Assembly: GCA_050699975.1 (NCBI GenBank)
Contig: JBOHGH010000007.1
Span: 6,573 to 70,572 of the forward strand
Source of the DNA: GCA-003244245 sp050699975
GTDB taxonomy: Bacteria > Actinomycetota > Actinomycetes > Mycobacteriales > Pseudonocardiaceae
DNA length: 64,000 nt
Direction: 5' to 3'
Made by a program: the position numbers and the translations under genes. Below the pieces are notes generated by a model. It was given only the letters and a program-made list of their open reading frames with translations, was not told the origin of the DNA and searched no databases. The stretch's first letter is position 1. Each line of letters begins with the position of its first letter. Positions 17,234 through 25,451 of this stretch are shown here, piece by piece.

Positions 17234-18154
17234 TCACCGGTCGTTCAGCGCCTGGGTGAGCCGGGGGGTGATCCAGTCGAGGACGTAGGGGATGCTCAGG
17301 ACCGACGGGTAAGCGATCCCGACCGAGACATCGTTGGCGAGGTGGATGTACGCGCCGCGCTGGACGGCGGGGAGCTGCTGGAACAGCGGATTGTCTTCGA
17401 GGGCAGTACTGAATTCCTCGGAGTGGTAGCTCAGCATCACGACATCGGCGTCCAGGACATTGAGCTGCTCCAGGCTCACCTGCGCAAAGCCCGGATAAGG
17501 CGACGACAGAACGGTCACCTTCGGCGACAGGACGAGACCGAGCTGTCCCAGCACGATCGCCGAGGTGTCCTGGGCGGAGCTAATCGTCCACACCTCCCCG
17601 GGGGCTGTCACCGGACCGTTGGTGTAGGTCTTGCTTTCCCAGTCGGGGTGGGCGTCGCGGACCGCTGTCAGCTTGGCCTCGGTGTCCTCGACCAGGCGGC
17701 GGGCCTCGTTCGCCAGCCCAACCGCCTCGCCTACCCGGATGGTGCTCTGCTGCCAGGTGTCCCTCTGGGCGATGGTCGTCGGGCCGATGACCTTGGCGAT
17801 CCGTTCGAGGCGTGGCCGGTCAGTGTCGTAGTCGTTGTTGGTGGTGTTGTAGGTGGTGGCCACGATGAGGTCGGGCTTGAGCGCAGCCACCTGCTCGAAG
17901 GGTAGGCCGTCGGTGTCTCTCACCAGCTCGACGTGCCGGGAGCCGAGTGCGGCGGCCGTCCATGGGTGGATTCCGCTCTCCTGGTTGAAAGCGGCCGACA
18001 TGCCGACCGGGGTGATCCCGAGGGCGATGAGGGCATCGGCGTCGATACTCTGACCCAGCGCCACCACTCGAGTCGCCAGTGGCGTTGGGCTCGCGGTGCC
18101 GGTGCCGCCGCCGGCTGGGCCGCTATCAGAGCAGGCGGTGAGTCCCAGCAGCAC
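17234..18154 (-). CDS. Iron-siderophore ABC transporter substrate-binding protein (FepB/FhuD-like), damaged signal
   Basis: A class III periplasmic-binding fold: RVVALGQSIDADALIALGITPVG at the front, AALKPDLIVATTYN, then LEQLNVLDADVVMLSY and a C-terminal helix. It would deliver a ferric siderophore to an ABC importer, but no permease or ATPase is nearby. From GTG 18154 the signal is only MLLGLTAC, too short for a lipoprotein signal. Just upstream (about 18180-18191) another frame encodes Arg-Arg-Arg-Phe, suggesting that a one-base insertion has broken the original twin-arginine-like signal. An IdeR-like box lies about 180 bp upstream. Confidence 0.78.
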   Translation of the reverse strand: MLLGLTACSDSGPAGGGTGTASPTPLATRVVALGQSIDADALIALGITPVGMSAAFNQESGIHPWTAAALGSRHVELVRDTDGLPFEQVAALKPDLIVATTYNTTNNDYDTDRPRLERIAKVIGPTTIAQRDTWQQSTIRVGEAVGLANEARRLVEDTEAKLTAVRDAHPDWESKTYTNGPVTAPGEVWTISSAQDTSAIVLGQLGLVLSPKVTVLSSPYPGFAQVSLEQLNVLDADVVMLSYHSEEFSTALEDNPLFQQLPAVQRGAYIHLANDVSVGIAYPSVLSIPYVLDWITPRLTQALNDR

Positions 18155-18333
18155 GGCGCCGCCAGCCGTCCCTCGGAGGAACCTGCGACGGGTGACCGGA
18201 CCCAGCCTCGTTCTTGATCGACACCTAGTTAGAACGCCGAGGGGTGCCGCCGGGGACGGATGGGGGCAGTGATGGTCACGACGACTCCAAGGTGAAGATC
18301 ACGGGATACCCTGATCATGTCGATCTTGTTTGC

Positions 18334-18352
18334 CAGGGTAAGGCTGACCTTA
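18334..18352. promoter_or_regulatory. IdeR/DtxR-type iron box
   Basis: The 19-bp site CAGGGTAAGGCTGACCTTA fits the consensus TWAGGTWAGSCTWACCTWA at 16 of 19 positions. It lies between the divergent siderophore-binding and heme-binding genes, so both were probably repressed by iron-loaded IdeR. A weaker match (14 of 19) overlaps the start of the heme-binding relic at 18419-18437. Confidence 0.65.
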
Positions 18353-18434
18353 GCTCGAAGATTCCCATCTGGATAATAGGCGAGTTATGTCCGATTATCA
18401 TCGCTATCCGCCCTCTTGTAAGGCAAGACTGACC

Positions 18435-19040
18435 ATGATCTACGCTCGCAGGGCATGCGCCCTGCTCGGCTCCTCTCGCGCTGCTCGCTGCGGCTTGCTC
18501 ATCGCCTGCCCTAGCGGTGAACCCGCTCAGCTAAGAGTCCAGGCTCGCAGGGCTAAAGCTCGCGGGGCTGACGTTCGCACCGCCCTCCGGGCCACTGCCG
18601 GTTGTCGTGACCGACAGCACCGGCGCCGACGTCATCGTTACCTCGGCCGAGCGGATCATCCCGGTAAACGGCGACCTCGCCGAGGTGGTCTACGCACTCG
18701 GCTCGGGACCTCTCGGCGACCTACCCGCCCGAGGTGGAGTCAGTGCCCTGATCTGGTATCAGCGGTCGCTCGTCCCGGCGCCGGTGGCTGCCTTTCGGCC
18801 GACCGTCGTGCTGGCCAACACACTGGCCGTCTCATCTGGCGCGATCGACCAGATCCAGGCCCTCGCCCCTACCCTCGTGCTCGACTACCCGAACACTGTC
18901 GACGGCCCGCCGGAGAAGGTCCGGGCGGCCGGTCACCCGGCGTCCCCGAGGGGGGTGAGGAGTTCGCCCGCAACGTCGAGCGATCGCCACGGCACGCAAC
19001 CTGGCCACTCGCGTCACCGACCGGTCCTGTATCGCTGAAC
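18435..19040 (+). pseudogene. Heme ABC transporter substrate-binding protein (HmuT-like), frameshifted
   Basis: An ATG at 18435 opens a lipoprotein-like signal (cysteine after LLIA). The body continues in another frame: LTFAPPSGPLPVVVTDSTGA, then ERIIPVNGDLAEVVYALG, ATYPPEV, IWYQRSL, FRPTVVLAN and LDYPNTVDGPPEKV, and finally GVPEGGEEFARNVE. These blocks lie in three different frames, so at least three indels have accumulated. This order matches HmuT hemin-binding proteins. It lies inside the decayed element between the tRNA-Lys repeats. Confidence 0.8.
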
Positions 19041-19356
19041 CACCCCGGGTTCGGTAGAGACTCGTTGTTGGGGTCAGGCGACCAGGCTGATCAGGTCGCC
19101 CAACTCACAGTGCCCGCTACTATGAACAGACCTCACCCCTTCGGTAGATGATTGCTTCGCTACCAGGGCAATCACCGCGTGATCAGGGAGATCACGGATA
19201 CTACGAGCGCGAAGAAGGATAGCGGCTCGACAAGAATGGATCTTGTCCATTGAACTGTCCATTAACTCGGGTCCATGAGGTGCCCTTGGTGCCTCTCCGA
19301 CGAAACCAGAGCAAGCAAAATCCTAGGTAGTACTCCTCTGAATGGGTGGACTTCGC

Positions 19357-19404
19357 ACTCTTAATCAGCGGGTTCGGGGTTCGAGTCCTTGGCGGCGTAC
19401 CACC
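19357..19404 (+). repeat. Second copy of tRNA-Lys 3' end (attachment site)
   Basis: A partial tRNA-Lys copy, from the anticodon loop through CCA, with two mismatches to 16001-16048. It lacks the 5' half, so it is not a gene. It marks the far junction of the first element, and because an integrase relic follows it directly, also the near junction of a second tandem element. Confidence 0.85.
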
Positions 19405-19491
19405 TTCTAGCTGGGGAAACCGACTTATGTAGATCAAATAAGTGGACCTCCGTTCATTGAGATGTCGGTTATTCGTTCTCTGCGCTGCGGT

Positions 19492-19938
19492 GTGGCACGC
19501 AGGAAGTGGCCGGCGAAGGACCTGCCGGCATCCGCCAGAGGGGCGGCACTTACCATCCGCGTCTCTGCCGGGTACGACCGGTGATAGGCCATGCTCAGCA
19601 ACTCGGCCGACCGAAGACGCGGCGGTGCTGGCCCGCGACCAGTTACGCGCGCAGGGTGCGGGACACTATGGCAGCGTGGACCAACGTCACGCTCGGCTAC
19701 ATGCTCGCCAGTGGCTCTCCGGGGCATGAGGTCGAGGAGAACGACCCGCGACAGCCGCTGGCTGCTGATCAACGGTTTCATCGGCCCAGCACTCGGCGAC
19801 ACTCCCCTGGACCGGCCGTCTCGTTCAGGGCGGTGGCAGCAAGGTCTACGCCACCGGGGTCGCCAGTGCCGACACGAAAGCCGCCGACGTCATCGCTTCC
19901 CGTCTCCCCTGGCACCCCGGGTACACGGCACCTGTTAG
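19492..19938 (+). pseudogene. Second tyrosine integrase relic
   Basis: Sequence parallel to the first integrase: it begins with GCACGCAGGAAG, then encodes EGPAGIRQRGGTYH, a shifted ARDQLRAQ and NVTLGYMLA, then FIGPALGDTP. It jumps almost directly to the C-terminal end ADTKAADVIASRLPW. The catalytic core is deleted and several frameshifts are present. It lies just past the second tRNA-Lys copy, exactly as the first relic lies past tRNA-Lys. Confidence 0.8.
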
Positions 19939-20026
19939 CCGATCATGGGACGCCGTAGCGGTCCCGGCGGGGCCGTCACAACGCCGTCCAACCGTCATAG
20001 TGCTACCCCGAACCCGTCACGGTCAG

Positions 20027-20060
20027 GCGAAACCCGTCACATCGCCGTGACGGGTTTCGC
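20027..20060. terminator. 14-bp perfect hairpin, possible bidirectional terminator
   Basis: Arms 20027-20040 and 20047-20060 (GCGAAACCCGTCAC and its complement) surround a 6-nt loop. There is no clear T-run. It lies after the second integrase relic and before the plus-strand sequence antisense to the small broken gene. A single arm-like copy (AACCCGTCAC) also stands at 20011-20020. Confidence 0.5.
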
Positions 20061-20270
20061 AGTGCCCTGAGCTGCAGGAACCTGATGTGTGCCGGGTGTG
20101 GCTTAGTCGGCCGTGTCCGCTGCGGCACGTGGTATCCGCAGACGAGCCGCGTGAACTGACCCATGCCAAGGACACTCAACGCATGGAACCGGTCGGGCCG
20201 CCGGGAGCCAGGCGTCGGGGCCGCTCGCTCAGCCGACGGCCCGACCGGGGTTTGCGGGCAGGTGCCCAGC

Positions 20271-20443
20271 TCACCCCAGCCACTCTCCGAGGGTGCTGTG
20301 CTGTGCAGTGCGGTCGCGGCCTGTACATCGAGTCGCAACACGCAGCAGTTCGCCGCGTGCGGGTTGAGCACGATGACCCCGTCCTCCTTGGTCACCAGCA
20401 GGTTAGTGAAACCGGTCGCGCCGTGCGACTGACAAGTCGTCAT
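20271..20443 (-). pseudogene. Small conserved actinobacterial-type protein, broken by a 5-bp duplication
   Basis: From ATG 20443 the frame reads MTTCQSHGATGFTNLLVTKE, then VIVLNPHAANCCVLRLDVQAA. This looks like the ~60-aa hypothetical proteins often found beside XRE regulators in actinomycetes. The expected end HSTLGEWLG is present only in a shifted frame, because the bases CAGCA are duplicated near 20294-20304. The native stop would be TGA at 20271-20273. I infer recent inactivation; family membership is from memory of such proteins. Confidence 0.5.
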
Positions 20444-20622
20444 GACCACCAGGCGGTGGCTGCCGCGCGCATTGTCCCCGTGGCGCCGCAACGACGGTTC
20501 ATCTACCACGAGCGAACCTGCACGGACATGACTCGGACAGCAACTCCACGAACGGCCGCCGGGACGTGACCCTGGGCGGGACCGGCCGACAGCGATGACC
20601 TGGGCCAACACCAGCGGCGTTC

Positions 20623-20662
20623 GGGCGGGCGGGCGGGCGGGCGGGCGGGCGGGCGGGCGGGC
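20623..20662. repeat. (GGGC)10 tetranucleotide repeat
   Basis: Ten uninterrupted GGGC units on the plus strand. It offers many G3 tracts one base apart, a strong candidate for G-quadruplex formation and for slippage. It lies about 180 bp upstream of the broken small minus-strand gene and about 290 bp upstream of the XRE gene. Read on the minus strand it encodes an artefactual Pro-Ala-Arg-Pro repeat. Confidence 0.95.
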
Positions 20663-20954
20663 GTACCCAATCGAGGCCACGGTGTTCGTTCGAGTTGCCG
20701 CGCAGTGCCATGGTGACGTCGCGGTGTCCTCGAGCGCGTCGTGGCGGGTACCCGGAGTCCCGCCAGGGCCACGGCAGGATTGGCCCCGGGGCCGGCCGGG
20801 GCAAGCGGATCACAGGGGCCTCATCCTGACCACTGCGTACGGCCAGCTCAGGACTCGCGATCAACATGACACCCTCCGACTGTCAGGTTCTGCTTGCTGC
20901 CGTTAGTCTGATCGACACTGACCACCAGGAGAACGGCTCAGAGGTTCACAAGCG

Positions 20955-21665
20955 TTGACAGCAATGACGGTGGGAGAAACGCTGAGGGCGGCCCGCAACG
21001 CCGCCGGGATCAGCTTGTGTGTGATGGCTACCCGCACGCACTACAGCAAGGCCTACCTCAGCATGGTGGAAACTGGCAAACGGGCTGCGACCACAGATGT
21101 GGTCAAGGCGTACGAGAGAGTGCTCGGCATAGGCCAGTTAGGTGATGACGTGAACCGTAGGGACTTTTTCAAGGTAGCCAGCCTCGTCGCCGGAAATACC
21201 ACAGTAGCTTCTGGCTTAGCGGCCAGCATTGCAGGCAATGACCCCGGCCCACTTGCCACAGTCCAGACTACGCACGGCACCGACCTTGCGATAGCGACTC
21301 TGGCTGATCGTGGCACAGTGGTGCACCTGCGACGGTGGCTGGATAACGGCGATAACCCCGTCCTGCGGGTAAATGCCGCCGGAATCCTCGCCAAAATTCC
21401 TGGACAGTTCGAGGCGTCCCACGTGACTGCAGCTCTCGGTCGAGACCTCGACGTCCGTAGCCGCTACATGACCGCCGTAGTCGCACGCGTCTGTGGCCTA
21501 GACTGGCCCGTCGCCGCGCGGCTCGCTGAAAATCCTGCAGGTTTTCCACAACCCGTTCTGGTGGCCCAAAGATTCTCCCGTGAAGCGGTCAGCGATCGCG
21601 ACGCGGGCGCGCGATGGTGTGCCGCTGCAATGCTGCAGGCGCTCAGTCCCCTGATTGGAAGGTAG
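20955..21665 (+). CDS. XRE-family transcriptional regulator
   Basis: A 236-aa protein with an N-terminal lambda-repressor-like helix-turn-helix (TVGETLRAARNAAGISLCVMA ... SKAYLSMVETGKRAATTDVV) and a C-terminal helical region that resembles the sensor part of actinomycete XRE proteins. The start is TTG 20955 or ATG 20964; AGGAGAA lies further upstream. Such regulators often pair with small neighbouring genes, as with the broken gene at 20.3 kb. The PPC gene starts three bases after the stop and is probably co-transcribed. Confidence 0.8.
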   Translation: MTAMTVGETLRAARNAAGISLCVMATRTHYSKAYLSMVETGKRAATTDVVKAYERVLGIGQLGDDVNRRDFFKVASLVAGNTTVASGLAASIAGNDPGPLATVQTTHGTDLAIATLADRGTVVHLRRWLDNGDNPVLRVNAAGILAKIPGQFEASHVTAALGRDLDVRSRYMTAVVARVCGLDWPVAARLAENPAGFPQPVLVAQRFSREAVSDRDAGARWCAAAMLQALSPLIGR

Positions 21666-21668
21666 CCC

Positions 21669-21998
21669 GTGGTTGTCATCGAGGTCCGCAACGCTGAACT
21701 GATGGAGACCGTGAGCAAGGAGGCGAAGCGTCTCAACATCGATAACGGGGCCATCGTCAGCCTAATCGGCGCCGTGGACAGCTTCACTATCTCCACCATG
21801 CCCAAACACGACGCCACCAAAGACGTCATCACCGACTACACCCTACCCGCCGAGATGACCGGTACCGGGGAGATTACCAACGGCACGGTTCACATCCACG
21901 CTGTCATGGCCATAGAAGGCGATCAAGCACTCGCCGGACACCTCCACCACGCAGAAATCGGAACCTTCTTCGCACGCGCCTACGTCATCCCCTGCTAA
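21669..21998 (+). CDS. PPC (DUF296) domain protein
   Basis: A 109-aa stand-alone PPC domain. Signature blocks: FTISTMPKHDATKDVITDYT, EMTGTGEITNGTVHIHAVMA, LAGHLHHAEIGTFFARAYVI. Prokaryotic PPC proteins form trimers; in plants the domain is attached to AT-hooks. The function in bacteria is not known. The start is GTG 21669, immediately after the XRE gene. Confidence 0.85.
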   Translation: MVVIEVRNAELMETVSKEAKRLNIDNGAIVSLIGAVDSFTISTMPKHDATKDVITDYTLPAEMTGTGEITNGTVHIHAVMAIEGDQALAGHLHHAEIGTFFARAYVIPC

Positions 21999-22029
21999 AT
22001 GTCCGCTAGACTCAGAAAACGACGCACCC

Positions 22030-22055
22030 GGCTGTCTATCACCCGAGAGACAGCC
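22030..22055 (+). terminator. Hairpin downstream of the XRE/PPC genes
   Basis: An 8-bp stem GGCTGTCT/AGACAGCC with a 10-nt loop, 31 bp after the PPC stop. It is followed by an A-rich rather than T-rich stretch, so termination efficiency is doubtful. Confidence 0.4.
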
Positions 22056-22211
22056 ACAAGAAAAAGCAAAGGATCCGACACTCGGGCCGAGTATGCTGAT
22101 CGAAGTTTCCCTAGACCCCGATCCTAGATCGCAGAGGCAGATGGGTACCCGCCCGAGATGCTGAAACGGCCGTTTGGGGGTGGTGGGTGAGGCACGTGCC
22201 CTAGCAGAGGG

Positions 22212-22769
22212 TCAGTGCCTCACTGTCTGGCCCCACACGGTCAGCACCGCCAACGCCCACCGGCTCGCGCGATGAGAGTCTCGGGCCCAGTAGCCGGGTT
22301 GCCAGTCGGGGTCATTCTGCCGACCGCGGGGCGAGGACGGCGGCAGTACGCCCGCTGGCGGACGCCGAAATGGGTCCCTCTGACTGGTCAGGACTGGATG
22401 CCGAGGCGGTCGACCCGCACTCCGCGAAGCCGACCGTTCCTGGTAGGACACCCACCGGCCACCACACGTCCAGCACTCATGGGTCTTCTCCTGGACGCGC
22501 CCCTGGACCACCTTGACCAGCGGACACTGGGCGGCGAGGGCGTCCAGATATGCCGCCTGCCGCTGCTCCGACTCCGGCTGGTTACGGACACGCGCTGTGA
22601 AGTACTCCACCTCAACGAGGTGCTGGGCAGGCTGAATGAGGCGGAGAGCCAGCGCCTGCAGGTCTAGCCACAGGTACTTGCGACCGTGCTTGGCCTTGAG
22701 ACCGTGGTAGAGGTTGAAGCCGTCCACGTAGGCCTTCACCCGATCCACGGGCCCCTCCTGGTGCAACAC
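22212..22769 (-). pseudogene. NYN (PIN-like nuclease) domain protein, probably truncated
   Basis: The first ~110 residues look like an NYN domain: VKAYVDGFNLYHGLKAK with the metal-binding Asp, KYLWLDLQALALRL, VEYFTARVRNQPESEQRQ, QCPLVKVVQGRVQEKTH, and CWTCGGRW. The expected second half with the SGDSDL-type acidic motif is absent. The last ~75 residues are Arg/Pro/Ser-rich and look out of frame. It was probably an RNA-cleaving toxin-like or maintenance nuclease that has lost its C-terminal half. An alternative start is GTG at about 22745. Confidence 0.6.
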
Positions 22770-22812
22770 GTTGTTGGTCGTCGGAACTCTTCGGGTAAGC
22801 TAGTCGAGTACC

Positions 22813-22866
22813 CCGCTCAGGTGAGCGGCCTGGGCCAACGGCCCCCGCTACGGGGGCCGTTTCTTT
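22813..22866 (+). ncRNA. Two tandem hairpins ending in a strong intrinsic terminator; possible small RNA
   Basis: CCGCTCA/TGAGCGG (22813-22828) forms a first stem. AACGGCCCCCG/CGGGGGCCGTT (22837-22861) forms an 11-bp stem with a 3-nt loop, followed by TTCTTT. No plus-strand coding region precedes it, so it may end a small RNA starting within 22770-22812 or be a remnant of a lost gene. It lies opposite the leader of the NYN gene. Confidence 0.55.
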
Positions 22867-23363
22867 GCATTCCCACCCCGTCGGCGAGTCGGGCCATCTC
22901 ATCTGGTCGGGAGTCGCAGCCAACTTTGGAGCCGCGCTGTCGTGGGTTCCGAGGCGCTCGTAGCGGTGCGGGAGCTGCGGGTTCAACGCCGCCCCGCCAG
23001 GAAGCGGTTTATCGGTGAGCGTGGCGGTAACGGAACCCAGGCTTCGGCCGATCTTACGTGCAGGTGGTTTCCTCCTCATTCCCACCTCGTTGGGCCCCCG
23101 CTGAACCCTCCTCGGGCGGGGGCCTCAACTTCGCCGTTCACCCACGGCAGGCCTCGGGGTCCACGCGTCGAGGTTGCGGGGCCCGGCCAGCCGCATCGGG
23201 CGCGGCCAACCCGGCTCCGGCCTCATGTGCTCGCTGCCGGACGTCGTGCAGCTGCGCGTTCGGTCATCCGCACTCGAGTTCTACCGGCTCAACCGGAGAG
23301 GTTCTGAACACTAAAAAGGTAGAGAGGACGGTGTTAAGCGGACACGACCACCCCCCACTGTCC
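22867..23363. other. Non-coding or unrecognised stretch
   Basis: No frame here resembles a protein I know. The peptides that open in it are Arg/Pro/Ala-rich and typical of chance frames in high-GC DNA. Probably debris of the accessory zone. Confidence 0.4.
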
Positions 23364-23666
23364 TCAGTTCGTGTCCTCAACCGGCACATTCAGGGCGCGG
23401 ATCGCTTCGAAGAGCCGATCCGGGTCCCAATCCGGCTCGACATCGTCGCGCAACCCGGCTGCTTGGCCCAGGGTGAGGGTAGCGATCCGAGTGCCGTCAT
23501 CTATCTGGATGTAGTAGTTGGTGAAGGTTGGACGCCCGGCGCCGGCGGGAACTGTCTTGGGGCTCATCTGCTCGGCCTTGACCGTGGCTTTAGCTCCCTG
23601 GCAGGCGCTGGCGTTGAGGCGTTCGTTGATCGAGGTGGCGATCTTCCGGGCATCGTCTGCAAGCAT
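23364..23666 (-). CDS. Hypothetical protein, 100 aa
   Basis: Starts MLADDARKIATSINERLNA, then a basic middle, FTNYYIQIDDGTRIATLTLG, and an acidic end DDVEPDWDPDRLFEAIRALN. Composition is that of a real soluble protein. I do not recognise the family. It is isolated between unrecognised stretches. Confidence 0.5.
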   Translation of the reverse strand: MLADDARKIATSINERLNASACQGAKATVKAEQMSPKTVPAGAGRPTFTNYYIQIDDGTRIATLTLGQAAGLRDDVEPDWDPDRLFEAIRALNVPVEDTN

Positions 23667-23986
23667 TGGACTGTCTCCTTCGCCGGGTCGCTACGAACAC
23701 GCCGTAGATACTTATCACCTGCTGTTGGTTGTCCCGTACCGGTCCCATCATCCTCTTCCCTCAGCGCCGGCCTTCAGTCGACGCAGGCGCGGAACGACCG
23801 AACACCAGCCGGATGACGACCGTCGGCGTGCTGCCGGTCTGCCACGTCCGGCGCAGCCCGGTCGCCGTCGCTCTACCTCAGGTGCTGAAAATCCTTTTGC
23901 TGTCTTGGGTTAGCTGGTTCCTGTAGTGGCGGCGAGCACAGGGCATGACCGTTGACCATCTCACGGGATGGTGGGAGGCTGGTGTC

Positions 23987-24382
23987 GTGGCCGAAGTCGA
24001 CAAGAGTGAGAAGATCACCATCAACGTTGGGCTCGTCGACCTCGGGCAGATCGACCTGCTCGTCGACGAGGGTTTCTTCGCCAACCGCACGGACTTCATC
24101 CGCACGGCCATCCGGCGCCAGCTCGAGAGCCGGTCGGATGCCGTGGCGGACACGATCGCCCGGCGGACTCTGACCCTCGGCATCCAGCACCTCACCCGGC
24201 GCGACCTTGAGCAGCTCCGCGACGCCAGCCGCACGATCGAGCTGCGCGTCCTGGGGCTCGCGACTATCGCGGACGACGTCGACGCCGAGCTCGCGCTCGC
24301 GACGATCGCGTCTGTCGAGGTCCTGGGGGCGTTCCGCGCCTCGCGGGCCGTCAAGGCCGCGCTCGCCCCGCGCACGACCTGA
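23987..24382 (+). CDS. Ribbon-helix-helix (CopG-like) regulator
   Basis: A 131-aa protein with an N-terminal RHH fold: KITINVGLVDLGQIDLLVDE forms the strand and first helix, GFFANRTDFIRTAIRRQLE the second helix. The helical C-terminal half contains RDLEQLRDASRTIELRVLGL. The start is taken as GTG 23987 with GGGAGG upstream; ATG 23945 is in frame. It lies 88 bp before a broken PHB depolymerase-like gene, which it may once have controlled. Confidence 0.75.
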   Translation: MAEVDKSEKITINVGLVDLGQIDLLVDEGFFANRTDFIRTAIRRQLESRSDAVADTIARRTLTLGIQHLTRRDLEQLRDASRTIELRVLGLATIADDVDAELALATIASVEVLGAFRASRAVKAALAPRTT

Positions 24383-24469
24383 TCCGGTGTCGCGCCTCCG
24401 GGCGCCCGCTGCGTCATCCACGGCACTCCAATGTGGCAGGTGCCGCCCGCCAGCACGGGAGGACTCGTC

Positions 24470-25433
24470 ATGGACCACGACAAGAGCGCCAGCATGGCCG
24501 CGGCGCTGCGGCTCACCCGCGAGGGACGGCTGACGGAGGCGGTCGCCGTCCTCAAACGCACCCTCGGCTCCCCCGCCGACCCGCCGGCTGATGGCCAGGC
24601 TGGTGCCCCACAGGCTGGTGCCCCGCAGGCCTCCCCGCCCACTGCGCCCGCCCTGTCCGGTCTGCTGGGCCGCCTGCGCCGGGCCCTGCCGCGCGATTTG
24701 CCCGGGCGGATCGTGCAGCTGAGCCACACCGAGGCGGCAGGAACCGCCGCTTCGACCTCTACGCCCCGCCGGCCGGACCGGCAAGCGGCGCCCGCTCGTG
24801 GTCATGCTGCACGGCGGTTCCCAGGACGCTGCGGATTTCGCGGCCGGCACCCGGATGAACGAACTCGCCGAGCGGCACGGCCTGCTCGTGGCCTATCCCG
24901 AGCAGTCGACCGCGGCCAACCGTGGCGGCTACTGGAACTGGTTCTCCCCCGCAGACCAGCGCGCTGGAACGGGTGAGCCGTCCATCCTGGCCGGGATCAC
25001 CCGGCGGATCGTCGCCGAACACGGCGCCGACCCGGACCGGGTGTACGTCGCCGGTCTGTCGGCGGGCGGCGCAATAGCCGCGGGGATGGCCGCGACCCAC
25101 CCGGACCTCTATGTCTTCCACGGCGACGGCGACACCCGCGTGGCCCCGGTCAACGCCGAGCGCCTCATCGCCGCCCGCCTCGCCGCCACGGGCACGGGGG
25201 CCCGCGGCACACCCACGACGATCCGCCTCAACGAGGGCGGCAGCCAGCCCTGCACGCGGACGGTAGTCCGGGATGCCGGCGACGTGGTCGTCGCGGAGTC
25301 CTGGATTGTCCACGGAGCCGGGCACGCATGGTCCGGCGGCGACCGTTCCGGGTCCTACACCGACCCAGAAGGCCCCGACGCGTCAGCGGAGATGGTGCGC
25401 TTCTTCCTCGAGCACCCGCGACGCAGGCGCTAG
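24470..25433 (+). pseudogene. PHB depolymerase-family esterase (LpqC-like), broken
   Basis: From ATG 24470 the frame reads MDHDKSASMAAALRLTREG, then a Pro/Ala linker, and shifts twice around 24735-24800 before VVMLHGGSQDAADFAAGTRM. The catalytic elbow GLSAGG is intact, but about fifty residues are missing after AATHPDLY, where the sequence jumps to VFHGDGDTRVAPVNAERL. The C-terminal His region GAGHAWSGG remains. Intact relatives hydrolyse short polyhydroxyalkanoates or feruloyl esters. Two frameshifts plus a deletion make this a pseudogene. Confidence 0.8.
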
Positions 25434-25451
25434 GCGGCTTACCCTGCATCC

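Noticed and set aside
19357..19404. A second tRNA-Lys gene
   Set aside because: It lacks the acceptor 5' strand, D arm and half of the anticodon stem; it is an attachment-site copy.
20003..20680. 225-codon minus-strand frame starting with Pro-Ala-Arg-Pro repeats
   Set aside because: The start is a translation of the GGGC repeat. Only the middle (20271-20443) looks like a real gene, and that is broken.
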